A DNA stretch of 64,000 bases from Leptospiraceae bacterium (GTDB lineage Bacteria; Spirochaetota; Leptospiria; Leptospirales; Leptospiraceae), in NCBI GenBank assembly GCA_016711485.1, contig JADJSX010000023.1:960001-1024000 (forward strand). Direction: 5' to 3'. The notes under the pieces are model-generated. The model made no database searches. It was not told the origin of the DNA and saw only the letters and a program-made list of their open reading frames with translations. Below, one piece after another: positions 17,648 through 28,057 of this stretch. The translations under genes and the position numbers were made by a program. Every line of letters starts with the position of its first letter. Positions within the stretch are counted from its first letter, which is position 1.

Positions 17648-20600
17648 GTGAAAAGAAGTTGGTTAGCAAATCTAGTCTGCATTTTATTAGTTTGGCACTG
17701 CACAGTATTTCAAAAAAAAGTAAAAATTACTCCTGCTCCATTCGATTATGAATCAATTGCGGAAAATTACTTTTCCAAGGGTGACGAAAAACCTCTCCCT
17801 CTGACAGTTCAAAAAGGAAATAATCTATATAATTCCACGACTCTCGATGGGCGGTATCTTTTTTACACAACGGATCATTCTGGGAATTATGATATCTGGT
17901 TTAGAGATTTAAAATCAGCTATAATTGTTCCTGTAACCGAACACCCTGCCCCAGAATACAAACCTGCCATTAGCCCCGACGGGAAAAAATTAGTTTTTGT
18001 ATCAGAGGAAAATGATTCCTCAGGAGATATTGTATTAATCGAAATTGATCCATCGAATTTAATGAAAAAACATCTATCTGGCAACAGAGAATTTGTAGAA
18101 AAAAAAGTATTTCTTACCAATAGAGATTTTTCGGATTCACAAAAGCGGGATAATTATTCAGATACAGATCCAGCTTGGGCACCTGATAGTAAAAGGGTCG
18201 TATTTGCAAGTGATCGTTTTTCGCCAGGACTGCAGAATCTTGTATTAATTGATTTATCAAATCCCGAAAAAATGACTCAAATTACTCAAAAAGGTGCTGC
18301 ATCTCCTCAGTTTTCCTTTGACGGGAAAAGTATTGTATACCTCTCGTTTCAGGATTCTAAAGAAGGAGAAATTTATAGACTCAATTTAGAAAATAATTTG
18401 GAAGAGCGGTTAACAAAAGATTCCTTCATGAATTTTTCTCCATCTATGTCGCCTGACGGGAATAATCTTTATTATACCTCAATTCGGAAAGATTCGAATA
18501 AAAATGGAATATTGGATTTAGGTGATAACAGTCTTATTATAAAATTAGACTTAATTAATAAAGAAGAAAAAGTTCTGACTACAGATTCTGGTTCGGTATT
18601 TGATACAAAGTTTTCATTTTTTAATAAAGGAAGTATATTGTATTCTGCTGCTCTGTATAATACCATAAATATCTATTTTATTCCCGAATCTGGTACTATT
18701 CCCAAAAGAGCAAATATAGATGACCAACTCAATTTTGCACTTAGAATAAAGAAAACACAGGATAATTACTTTTTGGCGCTTGACTCCGTAAAACTTTTTT
18801 TTAAGTCTCACCCACTTTTTCCTATCTATGAAGCAAAAGTTAGAGATTATAAAGCGGAGTATTGGCTAGAAAAAGGACAAAAAAAAGAAGCAAAAGAAAT
18901 CTTAGACAATATGCTTACTTTTCAAAATGATACAGTAAATGCACTTTCTTACGCTCTGGGAATTCGTCGTTTAGACAGGTCACAAGGAAAAATATCTGAT
19001 TCTAAACTATTTGATTATTATAATAAAATAAAATCTCAAAATGCTGATATACAAGTATTAGCCTCTATTCTTAAATTAGTTGCAGGTGAAAAGGAAAAAG
19101 CAAAAGATATTCAAACAGCTAAGAGTCATTATGAACTTATTCTAAAAACTTATCCTGATTATTTTGAAAAACGAGAAGTCAAACGTAAACTTGCCAAATT
19201 AGAATTTGCCCCTAATTCTAACATTATACCCGAAAGATACTTTGAGTTAATGAGTGATAGTTCGGTTAGTTTGGAGGATTTACGTTTAATACTAAATGAT
19301 TTGGAAACTAAAATTTCCTCAGATAAAAATTATGTAGAAACAATTAAGTATACAGACAAAATTTTAGAACTGAATAAATTAAAAGAACGATCAAAACCAT
19401 TATTTAATTTAGTAACTTATATAAAATCAAAAGCGCTAAATGAAGGGAAAAGGTTTAAAGAAAGTAATATTGCGTTAGACTCATTCCTAGATCCTGTGCA
19501 AAAAAATCCAGAATGTGATTTCAATCCATTTTGTAAAAAATTTTTAGTCTGCGGGAAAAATCCGATCTGCCTAAAAAGCCATTTATTAAAATCTAAAAAT
19601 TTTGAATCTATGGGATCTGTTGCAGGTTCTTTTGATGAACTTAGAATTTTTTTAGAAAACTATGATTCGGAATTAGGAGTTGAATTAAATAAAACTGAAA
19701 TGGAAAAAACATTTCGTTATTATGAGGCTAAAGCCAAAGATCACGAAGCAAGAGGAAATAGTAGTATAGAAGAAAGACTTCATCTACGCGATGCCGCGTT
19801 CCATTATTTTTTCAATGTGGAAAATATGTATTTACTCAAAGAAAAAAATCTATTTGTAGATGATTTATATAAAGACTATGCGGTATACTATCAAAGAAAA
19901 ATGGTAGACTCTATATTCAATTATGCTCAAAAACAAGCACAAGATAAATCTACTACTCTATTAGATAAATTAAATGTTTTAGGGAAGGACAATTTAAATG
20001 TATTAGGAAGATCTACTTCCGCCTTATCTACATTAGCCGACAATAAGCTAACTAATTTTTTGAAATTTTTAGGAGACTTTAGAGATTTAAAAAATGATAC
20101 CATTTTAGGGAAACCAGGTGAACCCGATGATGCGATGAAAATTTTAGATCAACATTTTAATTTGAGTAGACCAAGAGCAAGGCCTGTATTATATCTTGCT
20201 TCCCTATATGGTTATTCCTATTATCTAATTAATAAATCTTTGATTTATGAAACTCATTATCGTACGACAGGTGCGATGACAGTTGCGAGAAAAGAAAGTA
20301 TATTAAGAGACTTACGAAATGCTGAAAATGAATTAAAATGGATTATATTTGCAGATCCTTTGTACGCGGATGCACACCAGTTACTCGGGTGGCTTTATCA
20401 ATATATAGACATATTCAAATCAAGTAAACCTTCACCTGAAGAAAATAGTGATGGAGAAAAATATGCAGATACTTATGAGAAGTATTTTCCTGAAAAACAT
20501 TTTGAAGAAAATATAAATCTATATAAACAAGTTTTGGATATGTTAGGCAACATTCCAAACAAAAAAATTCTGTCCGATCTTAATCTAAATCTGGCTAATA

Positions 20601-23600
20601 ACTATTTGCTTTTACAGAATTATCCAAAAGCAAAAGAGCATTATGCGAAAGTTGAAAAGTATGGAGAAAATATCGTAGAACAAATCCAATTTGAAAACTA
20701 TAAACAAACTGCATTATTTAATTATAATTATGCTCGGTCTTTAATTTCTATGGGTGAATACCAGAAAGCAAGCCAATACCTCGAAAAAACTGCTGAGATT
20801 TACTACGATAATGAATACTATGAAGAAGTTGGAAAAAATCCATCCGGTCTAAATCAAAACAAAAAACAAAAAATAATTTATGAAGTAAATAATAAATTAG
20901 TTTTAATTTATTCTCTTCTTGGACTCGCACAAAGAGAAGCGGGTAATTATGTGAATGCGATTAATGCATATAAAAAGGCACTTGCTTTAAACTTCAATTC
21001 TGGTTATGTAAATAATATAAACATATACAGTTCATTAGCTCTATGTTATCAAAAAGTAGAGAAATATCATCTTTCTGATTATTATATTTCGAAAGTAGAA
21101 ATCGAATATAAGAAATTTAAAGCAAAAGAAAGATTTAAATTTCCTTCTATTCCTGATAAATTGTGGAATCTAATACTTCCGGATAGAGTACGGATCATTG
21201 GCGCAAGCAGGTTTCCTGGTGAATTCGAACCGGAAGAACATTATTTATTAGCACAAGGAATTAAAATTCAAAACAGAACAGAGCAGGGTGAGTTTGAAGA
21301 TGTAGAAAAAGAAATTTTAGCTCGTGAAGAGTTTTTAAAAGACACAGGCTTAAATAAACTAATCGTAGGAGAAGAAATTAGTTTAATCGCAAAACATAAA
21401 ATTGGTTATGATTATTATTCACAAGGTAAATATGCAAAAGCACTTAGTCATTACAATGAATTTTTAGAACTTGTAAATACGAAAAAAGTAAAGTCATCCA
21501 ATTATACAAAAGAAAAACGACAAGTATTACAAAGGAAAAGTTATTCCTTATTTCGGTTAATCGAAACTAGCCGTGCAAGTCATAAAAAACTCTTATTTGT
21601 TTTACGGGACCATATCAATGATTTAATGCAGGAGAAAAATTCTTTTGTTCAAACATGTGTACAAAATTCTAAACTATCCAAGAGAAGAGGGGATTTGGAA
21701 AAAGTATGTGAAGAAAACTTTGACCGAACTTGGTATATTTTTGATCCATTATTAGGACTCAGTTATTTTTATCTCGCTGAAGTTTTAAATTCTAGAGGTG
21801 AATATGATTCTGCCTTTTATTATTACGGACTTTCCATTCCATTATTAAAAGATCCAGCCGAAATTCCAGTGGAGAATATTGGTTTGCCCGGGGATCTATT
21901 TTTAAAAACAGATAGACTAAGATTGAAAATAAACTTAGCCATTGTTTATTATAGAATTGGCGATGAAAAACAATTTAATGCGACTATAAAGGAGACAGAA
22001 GAGTTAGCATCCGAATTTCAGGCAGTGGAAGACTATGTAAAAATTAAACTTCTAAAGGCAAAGTTTCTTTTTGCAAAAGCCAAAACGAATCAGGAATTAA
22101 ATAATGTTCTCCAAGAATTAAATTTTGCAGAAAAACAAATGTTTAAAAGTCATGCCTCTTTAATCGAGTTAGAGGATAATGTAATAAGTGAGTTGTATGG
22201 ACTTTTTCAGTCAACATATTTCAAATTGGGAAATTGGAGAGAAGTTCATTCCAAAGAAGAAAAATTATACAATGTATTATTGTTTAACCATTTTCAAAAC
22301 ACTAGAGTGATATTTGAAGAAGATAAATTGGAAGGACTAAGCCAGTATACTAGGGAACTCATTCGAAAAGATTCTGATAACAACGCTAAATATAAATTAT
22401 TGGTTAATACTCGTAAACCGCTATCCAAATTACTAAATTCTCGAACTGAAATAAACTCGGAAATTGAGAGAGTATTGAGTTTGATACAGAAATATTTTCC
22501 TGAAAAAAAAGTATTTTTCGAAGTTAAGGATTCTACAAAACCAGATAATCTTTCACAAAGTCAAACTGTCATTAGATTCATTAGAGTCGAAAATTCATTT
22601 GTAATTAATTATATAAAAAATGGAAAAGAAAATTTCTATTCTCTTCCAATCAAAGAAGATATAAACAAAACTCTGAGCGCATATTTTTCTGATATAGTAA
22701 AAAATAATTTAGATTCTGTTACAATTATACCAGATAAGTCCCTTGCAAATTTTGATTTTGGATCTATCCTAATTCAAGATAAACCACTTTCTAGTATTGT
22801 AAAAATAAATTATGCCTATACTATGAGGCAGGTAAATCCTATTCATCATAATAATATACGCTTTACTCATATTATTAATACATCTAAACTGAAAGATGAT
22901 AAAGATTATATTGAAAATGATAGACTAATCGAAACAAAAAATTCCAAAAAACTCGGAGCGGTTTTAAATGATTCTGATATTCTCAATACAGAAATTAATT
23001 ATTCGAATGGAAATATTTTTAGTCCAAGCATAAAAGGTTTCATTAATCTAAAAGAATTTGCTGAAAAAAATGTAAGTCTTTCACTTGTCGTATTAAATCA
23101 GACAAAGTTTGATTCCAATTCATTTTTTAGAACAATTGCAACTTTTGATGTTATTCAGTCTTCTGGTGTTCCAATAATACTTGCGATAGAGGGTAATGAT
23201 ATTAATCCTCAAAAGATTATTTCCTTCGAATCGATTCAAAATCAAAGTGGAAAAATTATTGGATTTAATGAGTCTCCATTAAAAAATCCCAATCAACTAA
23301 ATTACAGTATTCTCAAAGATGCTGCATTAAAAATGGAGCGACAAAAAAAATATAGACAAGCTTTATCATTATTCCTTCAAGCGGATATTCTAGTTAGTCC
23401 GCTAAGTAGCGAAGAAAAACTTGAATCGGATTTAAACCTAGCTAGAATAAAATCGAAAACTATACCGAAAATGAAAAGGTTTGTATTTTATGAAAGGTTA
23501 CTTAAAAAATATAATTCATCTAAACCAGATAAAATTTTAATTTACGAATCACTTTTACATCAGTGTTATGTTCAATTTTCTAATCAATATTGCAGAGATC

Positions 23601-25699
23601 ACTTTAAAAAATATTATAAAACTCTAAAGTCAACAACAGAATTAGATTCAGAAACTAGGGAACGTAGTAAAATTCTTGTAAATTTTTATATTCAAGTCAA
23701 TAACGGGTCCGTTCAAAATTTAGAACGGAACTACCAAAATTTCTTAAAGTCTGTATCTTTTGCGGATTTATTTTTATTTCATGAAGACATGGGTAAATTG
23801 TTTTTAAAGAACTTTATTTTAGATAAGGCTGAATTTCATGCGAAACAATTATTAAAAATGACTTCAGAGAAAGAAGAAAAAGAAATCGCAACTAGTTTAC
23901 TAAATGAAATCGAATTGCAGTCTTATTTTACTGGAAAGTCAAATTCATTTGATTTACAAAATCAATCTGAATCAATTTATAAGGACGGAATTTCAAAAAA
24001 ATGGAATGACGTCGAAGAAAAAATCAAACTTCTTGATCGAAAAACTTACGATGATGTTTTAATAAAATATAGACAAAGACTATTTACGATTTGGAGAAAA
24101 ATAAATTTAGGATCTGAGTATAATCCATTACAATTGATTTCCGAAACTTCTTCGACGGGTAAATCGGCATATTCCCTTATAAACAGAACTGATCGGACAC
24201 TTTTATTTAATTTATTAGTGCATTCAATACAATTCCAAGTAAATACAGAAGTTAACACAGTGTTTGACGCATTTCTGGATTTACAAAATGAAGAATCTAA
24301 AAAAATTCAAAATACCTATATGAAAATGCTTTGGGCTGAAGAATTATTCACCAGAGGTGATTACAAAAATACTGAAAAATATATAGAAAAATTGGAAATT
24401 GACTTAGAAAAATTTTCCTATGATCCAAATTTACTTTCCCGTTTCCAGTTTTTAAAGTATAAAACGTATTTAATGACCGATGATTCAGGTAAAAAAATAA
24501 AAAATTTGAATAAACGAATGCTAGAAGTGGATAATGAATGGTATCCTTTCTATATTCAATCACTTTCAAGTGATGTAACTCAGCTTATTCCATTACTCAA
24601 TCAGTTTTTAATAAAAAATTCAGATAAAGTGTTTGAGAATTCTAATAAAAGAGAATTTTTAGATTTTATTACACACTTAGAACGATTAGCATTTCGTCAG
24701 GATAATTCGGAGATATTCTTAGACCTCGCTTTTTACAGAGACAAAGTAGAAAATATGGGTAGATTTTATAAAAATTCCATTCTTTTTTCTCAAGTCCCGC
24801 GAGCAGAAAATTTTACGAGCGCATTACTTAAAAAAATTCCACCGAATCAAGAGTTTATTGCAGTTGTGAATTTTGGACTCCAAACATTTGCTATCAAAAT
24901 AGAAAATGGAGGTTCGAACGGAGAACTTGCATTTTCTGATAATAGGGAAATTAAGAATGATATTTTTAATTACCATAAGCAAGTTCGGGAAAAAGGAAGC
25001 AGCGTTTTATTAAGGGATTACCTTGAGTCAAAGTTTAGAAATAAAATTCTTCTAAATAAAAAGAAACTTTCTTATTTGTATCTTAGTTCTTTTTTTATAA
25101 AGGCGCCACTCGAACTGAAAGAAGATGATAACTTTTATATAGTGTTAAATCCGAATTTGTTACTGAATAGAGAAATCCGTAAAAATTCTGACTATTTCAA
25201 TGGAAATTTTTCAATAAAAAAATACCAGTCTTCCTTTGGAATAGATAAAGAATTAACAAGGTTAGAAAATCTTGAAATAAAAGAATCCAATGGAACTTCT
25301 AGTAATGCTTTTATTTTTGGGGAAAAGTTAAATTTGTCTGATGAAACTATTTTACAATATGGTAAAACTCCACTTATTGAATATCGTTCTGATGAACGAA
25401 AGGGAGCTTGGATTTTGTCCAATTCAGATTTATATGAAACTTCATTTTATAAAGATGATATTAATCTTTCTCTTAATTATTTAGATAAATACCACTACGG
25501 GCCGGGAGTATTTTCCATTAGCCGTCAATTAAATACAGCAAATATCTATTTTATGAAATCATTATTCCTGCGTACTTCATTGCAAATGAATTTAAGAACT
25601 CGATTTTTAGAATCTCTAAAAGCAGTTAAAAACAAATACCCGCAGGAAATTAATTGGAATGGTTACAGACTTTATACTAATACTTTATTAGAAGAATGA
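17648..25699 (+). CDS. Giant lipoprotein: TolB-like propeller, TPR-like repeats and two degenerate CHAT-like domains
   Basis: The 2683 residues start at GTG and open with a lipoprotein signal (CILLVWHC). Residues about 50-360 are a TolB/PD40-type propeller with repeated units such as PAISPDGKKLVFVS, DPAWAPDSKRVVFAS and SPSMSPDGNNLYYTS. A long alpha-helical part follows with TPR-like units, for example LLGLAQREAGNYVNAINAYK. Around residues 1635-1880 lies a CHAT-like (caspase-fold protease) region with SVTIIPDKSLANFDF, but the usual His and Cys positions look replaced (INYSNG, LVVLNQT). A second CHAT-like region closes the protein (about 2400-2683, ending INWNGYRLYT), again without a clear His/Cys pair. 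It is probably an envelope scaffold or sensor rather than a protease. It likely shares a transcript with the cNMP-binding hydrolase upstream. Confidence 0.8.
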   Translation: MKRSWLANLVCILLVWHCTVFQKKVKITPAPFDYESIAENYFSKGDEKPLPLTVQKGNNLYNSTTLDGRYLFYTTDHSGNYDIWFRDLKSAIIVPVTEHPAPEYKPAISPDGKKLVFVSEENDSSGDIVLIEIDPSNLMKKHLSGNREFVEKKVFLTNRDFSDSQKRDNYSDTDPAWAPDSKRVVFASDRFSPGLQNLVLIDLSNPEKMTQITQKGAASPQFSFDGKSIVYLSFQDSKEGEIYRLNLENNLEERLTKDSFMNFSPSMSPDGNNLYYTSIRKDSNKNGILDLGDNSLIIKLDLINKEEKVLTTDSGSVFDTKFSFFNKGSILYSAALYNTINIYFIPESGTIPKRANIDDQLNFALRIKKTQDNYFLALDSVKLFFKSHPLFPIYEAKVRDYKAEYWLEKGQKKEAKEILDNMLTFQNDTVNALSYALGIRRLDRSQGKISDSKLFDYYNKIKSQNADIQVLASILKLVAGEKEKAKDIQTAKSHYELILKTYPDYFEKREVKRKLAKLEFAPNSNIIPERYFELMSDSSVSLEDLRLILNDLETKISSDKNYVETIKYTDKILELNKLKERSKPLFNLVTYIKSKALNEGKRFKESNIALDSFLDPVQKNPECDFNPFCKKFLVCGKNPICLKSHLLKSKNFESMGSVAGSFDELRIFLENYDSELGVELNKTEMEKTFRYYEAKAKDHEARGNSSIEERLHLRDAAFHYFFNVENMYLLKEKNLFVDDLYKDYAVYYQRKMVDSIFNYAQKQAQDKSTTLLDKLNVLGKDNLNVLGRSTSALSTLADNKLTNFLKFLGDFRDLKNDTILGKPGEPDDAMKILDQHFNLSRPRARPVLYLASLYGYSYYLINKSLIYETHYRTTGAMTVARKESILRDLRNAENELKWIIFADPLYADAHQLLGWLYQYIDIFKSSKPSPEENSDGEKYADTYEKYFPEKHFEENINLYKQVLDMLGNIPNKKILSDLNLNLANNYLLLQNYPKAKEHYAKVEKYGENIVEQIQFENYKQTALFNYNYARSLISMGEYQKASQYLEKTAEIYYDNEYYEEVGKNPSGLNQNKKQKIIYEVNNKLVLIYSLLGLAQREAGNYVNAINAYKKALALNFNSGYVNNINIYSSLALCYQKVEKYHLSDYYISKVEIEYKKFKAKERFKFPSIPDKLWNLILPDRVRIIGASRFPGEFEPEEHYLLAQGIKIQNRTEQGEFEDVEKEILAREEFLKDTGLNKLIVGEEISLIAKHKIGYDYYSQGKYAKALSHYNEFLELVNTKKVKSSNYTKEKRQVLQRKSYSLFRLIETSRASHKKLLFVLRDHINDLMQEKNSFVQTCVQNSKLSKRRGDLEKVCEENFDRTWYIFDPLLGLSYFYLAEVLNSRGEYDSAFYYYGLSIPLLKDPAEIPVENIGLPGDLFLKTDRLRLKINLAIVYYRIGDEKQFNATIKETEELASEFQAVEDYVKIKLLKAKFLFAKAKTNQELNNVLQELNFAEKQMFKSHASLIELEDNVISELYGLFQSTYFKLGNWREVHSKEEKLYNVLLFNHFQNTRVIFEEDKLEGLSQYTRELIRKDSDNNAKYKLLVNTRKPLSKLLNSRTEINSEIERVLSLIQKYFPEKKVFFEVKDSTKPDNLSQSQTVIRFIRVENSFVINYIKNGKENFYSLPIKEDINKTLSAYFSDIVKNNLDSVTIIPDKSLANFDFGSILIQDKPLSSIVKINYAYTMRQVNPIHHNNIRFTHIINTSKLKDDKDYIENDRLIETKNSKKLGAVLNDSDILNTEINYSNGNIFSPSIKGFINLKEFAEKNVSLSLVVLNQTKFDSNSFFRTIATFDVIQSSGVPIILAIEGNDINPQKIISFESIQNQSGKIIGFNESPLKNPNQLNYSILKDAALKMERQKKYRQALSLFLQADILVSPLSSEEKLESDLNLARIKSKTIPKMKRFVFYERLLKKYNSSKPDKILIYESLLHQCYVQFSNQYCRDHFKKYYKTLKSTTELDSETRERSKILVNFYIQVNNGSVQNLERNYQNFLKSVSFADLFLFHEDMGKLFLKNFILDKAEFHAKQLLKMTSEKEEKEIATSLLNEIELQSYFTGKSNSFDLQNQSESIYKDGISKKWNDVEEKIKLLDRKTYDDVLIKYRQRLFTIWRKINLGSEYNPLQLISETSSTGKSAYSLINRTDRTLLFNLLVHSIQFQVNTEVNTVFDAFLDLQNEESKKIQNTYMKMLWAEELFTRGDYKNTEKYIEKLEIDLEKFSYDPNLLSRFQFLKYKTYLMTDDSGKKIKNLNKRMLEVDNEWYPFYIQSLSSDVTQLIPLLNQFLIKNSDKVFENSNKREFLDFITHLERLAFRQDNSEIFLDLAFYRDKVENMGRFYKNSILFSQVPRAENFTSALLKKIPPNQEFIAVVNFGLQTFAIKIENGGSNGELAFSDNREIKNDIFNYHKQVREKGSSVLLRDYLESKFRNKILLNKKKLSYLYLSSFFIKAPLELKEDDNFYIVLNPNLLLNREIRKNSDYFNGNFSIKKYQSSFGIDKELTRLENLEIKESNGTSSNAFIFGEKLNLSDETILQYGKTPLIEYRSDERKGAWILSNSDLYETSFYKDDINLSLNYLDKYHYGPGVFSISRQLNTANIYFMKSLFLRTSLQMNLRTRFLESLKAVKNKYPQEINWNGYRLYTNTLLEE

Positions 25700-25718
25700 A
25701 ATTATTTTAAAAAAGTAC

Positions 25719-25746
25719 TTGCAGTATACCCATGGGGGTATATGTT
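25719..25746 (+). promoter_or_regulatory. cdr promoter with overlapping CsoR/CstR-like operator
   Basis: TATACCC (25725-25731) and GGGTATA (25736-25742) form an inverted repeat around ATGG, resembling operators of CsoR-family repressors (copper or persulfide sensors). It lies between a candidate -35 TTGCAG (25719-25724) and a -10 TATGTT (25741-25746) with a 16-base spacer, so a bound repressor would block polymerase. The downstream gene is a sulfur-handling enzyme, which favours a persulfide-responsive CstR-type regulator encoded elsewhere. Confidence 0.65.
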
Positions 25747-25767
25747 TGATTGTAAGAGGGTATTTTT

Positions 25768-27396
25768 ATGAATAAAAGAATCGTAATTATTGGTGGAGTC
25801 GCAGGCGGAGCAACGGCAGCAGCACGCGCAAGAAGGTCAGATGAATCGGCTGAGATTACTATATTAGAAAGAGGCGGTTATATTTCCTTTGCCAATTGCG
25901 GACTACCGTATTATATATCTGGAGACATAAAATCTAGGAGTAACCTAATACTTCAAACACCTGAAAGTTTTTATTCAAGATACAAAATTCAAGTTAAACT
26001 TAATACTGAAGCAACACAAATCAACCGGACGGAGAAATTTGTATTGGCAGGAACAGAAAAATACTACTACGATAAACTAATTTTATCACAAGGGGCAAAT
26101 CCTATTTTACCTGAAATTCCTGGAATATCCAAAGAGAACTCATTTACACTCAGAGACATCGACGATATGGATAAAATCCACAATTTTATTGATTCAAATT
26201 CTCCGAAAACGGCAGTCGTTGTTGGAGGAGGATTTATAGGAATTGAAATGGCAGAAGCGTTAGTAGAGCGAGGACTTAAGGTAAGCCTTATCGAAAAATA
26301 CAAACATCTAATGCCTATCGCTGATCCAGAATTCGGAGAGTCAATTCGCAGAGCATTTATAGAAAAAGGTGTAAATGTTATAACTTCGGATGCAGCAGCA
26401 GGATATAAACCTTCCGAAAAAAAAATAATTTTAGAAACAGGTAATGAATTATCGGCTGATATGATATTATTTTCTATTGGGGTTCGTCCTGAATTGGAAT
26501 TAATTAAACAAACTGGATTAGAAATAGGAAAAACTGGCGGAGTTATTGTAAACGAATTTATGCAATCTTCTGATCCAGACATTTATGTTGTAGGAGATAT
26601 GGCTGAAATCACAAACCGCATCACAGGGGATAAGACTCGTATACCTCTTGCTGGACCAGCCAATCGTCAAGGTAGAATTGCAGGTGATAATGTATGCGGA
26701 GGCAAAAAGAAATATACCGGATCTATTGGCTCTTCCGTTGTAAAAGTATTTGACAAAGTATTTGCAATGACTGGGTTAACAGAAAAACAAGCAAAAAATC
26801 TAGAAGCCTCTTCTGTTACTGTGCATCCAAACCACCATGCAGGTTATTATCCGGGTGCAAAACAACTCAGTCTAAAATTAACTTTCTCTAATAAAACTGG
26901 AAAAGTACTAGGGGCACAGGCTTTTGGATCGGAAGGTGTCGAAAAAAGAGTCGATGTAATTGCTACTGCTATCATAGGTGGTTTACATATAGAAGACCTA
27001 GAAGAGTTAGATCTTTGTTATGCGCCGCCATTCTCGTCTGCCAATGATCCTGTAAATATGGCAAGTTTTGTTTCTTCGAATCATAAAGCGGGATTTAGTC
27101 CGACTGTTACAGTAGAAGAATTTATTACCAAACAAAAAAATGATAATTCTATATTTGTAATAGATGTTCGTAATCCAGATGAGTATAAAAAAGGAAATAT
27201 TGCAGGAGCGGTAAATATCCCTTTGCCGGAAATGCGAGATAGATTAAGTGAAATTCCTAAAGATAAAGAAATTTATGTCCATTGTCAAGTTGGTTTCAGA
27301 GGCCATCTGGCAAATCGTATTTTATTGCAATCTGGTTTTAAGAATGTATTTAATATTTCCGGTGGGTATAAAAGTTTAGAACTATTATCCGCTTAA
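25768..27396 (+). CDS. cdr: CoA-disulfide reductase with C-terminal rhodanese domain
   Basis: The 542 residues combine a flavoprotein disulfide reductase (residues 1-445) with a rhodanese domain (about 450-540). Visible are the FAD motif IIGGVAGGATAAARARR, the single active-site Cys44 in SFANCGLPYY, the NAD(P) motif VVGGGFIGIEMAEAL, and the FAD-binding VYVVGDM-type block. The rhodanese loop has Cys506 in VHCQVGFR. Such fusions reduce CoA-disulfide, CoA-persulfide or polysulfide with NAD(P)H and are part of sulfide or persulfide detoxification in the cytoplasm. The gene is monocistronic, and its promoter overlaps a CsoR/CstR-like operator. AGAGGG serves as the ribosome site. Confidence 0.93.
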   Translation: MNKRIVIIGGVAGGATAAARARRSDESAEITILERGGYISFANCGLPYYISGDIKSRSNLILQTPESFYSRYKIQVKLNTEATQINRTEKFVLAGTEKYYYDKLILSQGANPILPEIPGISKENSFTLRDIDDMDKIHNFIDSNSPKTAVVVGGGFIGIEMAEALVERGLKVSLIEKYKHLMPIADPEFGESIRRAFIEKGVNVITSDAAAGYKPSEKKIILETGNELSADMILFSIGVRPELELIKQTGLEIGKTGGVIVNEFMQSSDPDIYVVGDMAEITNRITGDKTRIPLAGPANRQGRIAGDNVCGGKKKYTGSIGSSVVKVFDKVFAMTGLTEKQAKNLEASSVTVHPNHHAGYYPGAKQLSLKLTFSNKTGKVLGAQAFGSEGVEKRVDVIATAIIGGLHIEDLEELDLCYAPPFSSANDPVNMASFVSSNHKAGFSPTVTVEEFITKQKNDNSIFVIDVRNPDEYKKGNIAGAVNIPLPEMRDRLSEIPKDKEIYVHCQVGFRGHLANRILLQSGFKNVFNISGGYKSLELLSA

Positions 27397-27454
27397 CATT
27401 GACAATATAAAAATGTGATGGTGCGAAAATACTTTCTCACCTTTGCATTTTGAT

Positions 27455-28057
27455 TCACATTACGATACCACTTAAATCATCTGCCAAACTTATTAGTATT
27501 TCTGTTAAAGCTTTGTTCCATCCTCTTACGATAGAAGCTGGATTTTTATCAGTTGAAGGAATTTTTTTGGAATAAACTTTCTTAAATAAAATTTTATCTT
27601 TTTCATTATCTGATAAATAAAATTCTATTTCTAAATTGGAAAGTATTTTCCCACCAGAAAAATCTGCATAAAGCAAATTAATATTTCCATCTAAAACAAA
27701 ATTTGAATCCGAACTACCAATTCTATTTGTGATTACTTCCGAGAGTTTACTTTCATTTATCCAATTAACAATTTGTTCGGAAATATTGGTAGGAGGAGAG
27801 ACTAAAAACTGGTTATAAAAATCACTTTCGAAATCGAGTTCTTTTCTGTAGATAAATTCTTTTCCTTCATAGTTTGAGCTGATTTTCATTTTATTCACTC
27901 GTAATTTATTAAATTTAAAGGAGGAACTTTTTTTTACTTTGCTAATATCTGCTTCAATTGTAAAAAATCTTTTTTTAGGTGCTTCCTTTGAAATACTTAC
28001 ACAATGAATTACTGCAATCAGAAATATAAGGCAAATCGTATAGAATTTAGATTTCAT
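27455..28057 (-). CDS. PqiC/YmbA-like ABC-transport auxiliary lipoprotein
   Basis: The 200 residues start with a signal peptide ending LIAVIHC (Cys19). The mature domain matches the ABC-type transport auxiliary family that partners MCE proteins: KFNKLRVNKMKISSNYEGKE, then FLVSPPTNISEQIVNWINES, then a conserved strand region near FVLDGNINLLYADF. It probably sits in the periplasm or outer membrane and docks on the MCE complex to accept or deliver phospholipid. Its ATG overlaps the stop codon of mlaD (ATGA), and it is the last gene of the mla block. Confidence 0.8.
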   Translation of the reverse strand: MKSKFYTICLIFLIAVIHCVSISKEAPKKRFFTIEADISKVKKSSSFKFNKLRVNKMKISSNYEGKEFIYRKELDFESDFYNQFLVSPPTNISEQIVNWINESKLSEVITNRIGSSDSNFVLDGNINLLYADFSGGKILSNLEIEFYLSDNEKDKILFKKVYSKKIPSTDKNPASIVRGWNKALTEILISLADDLSGIVM

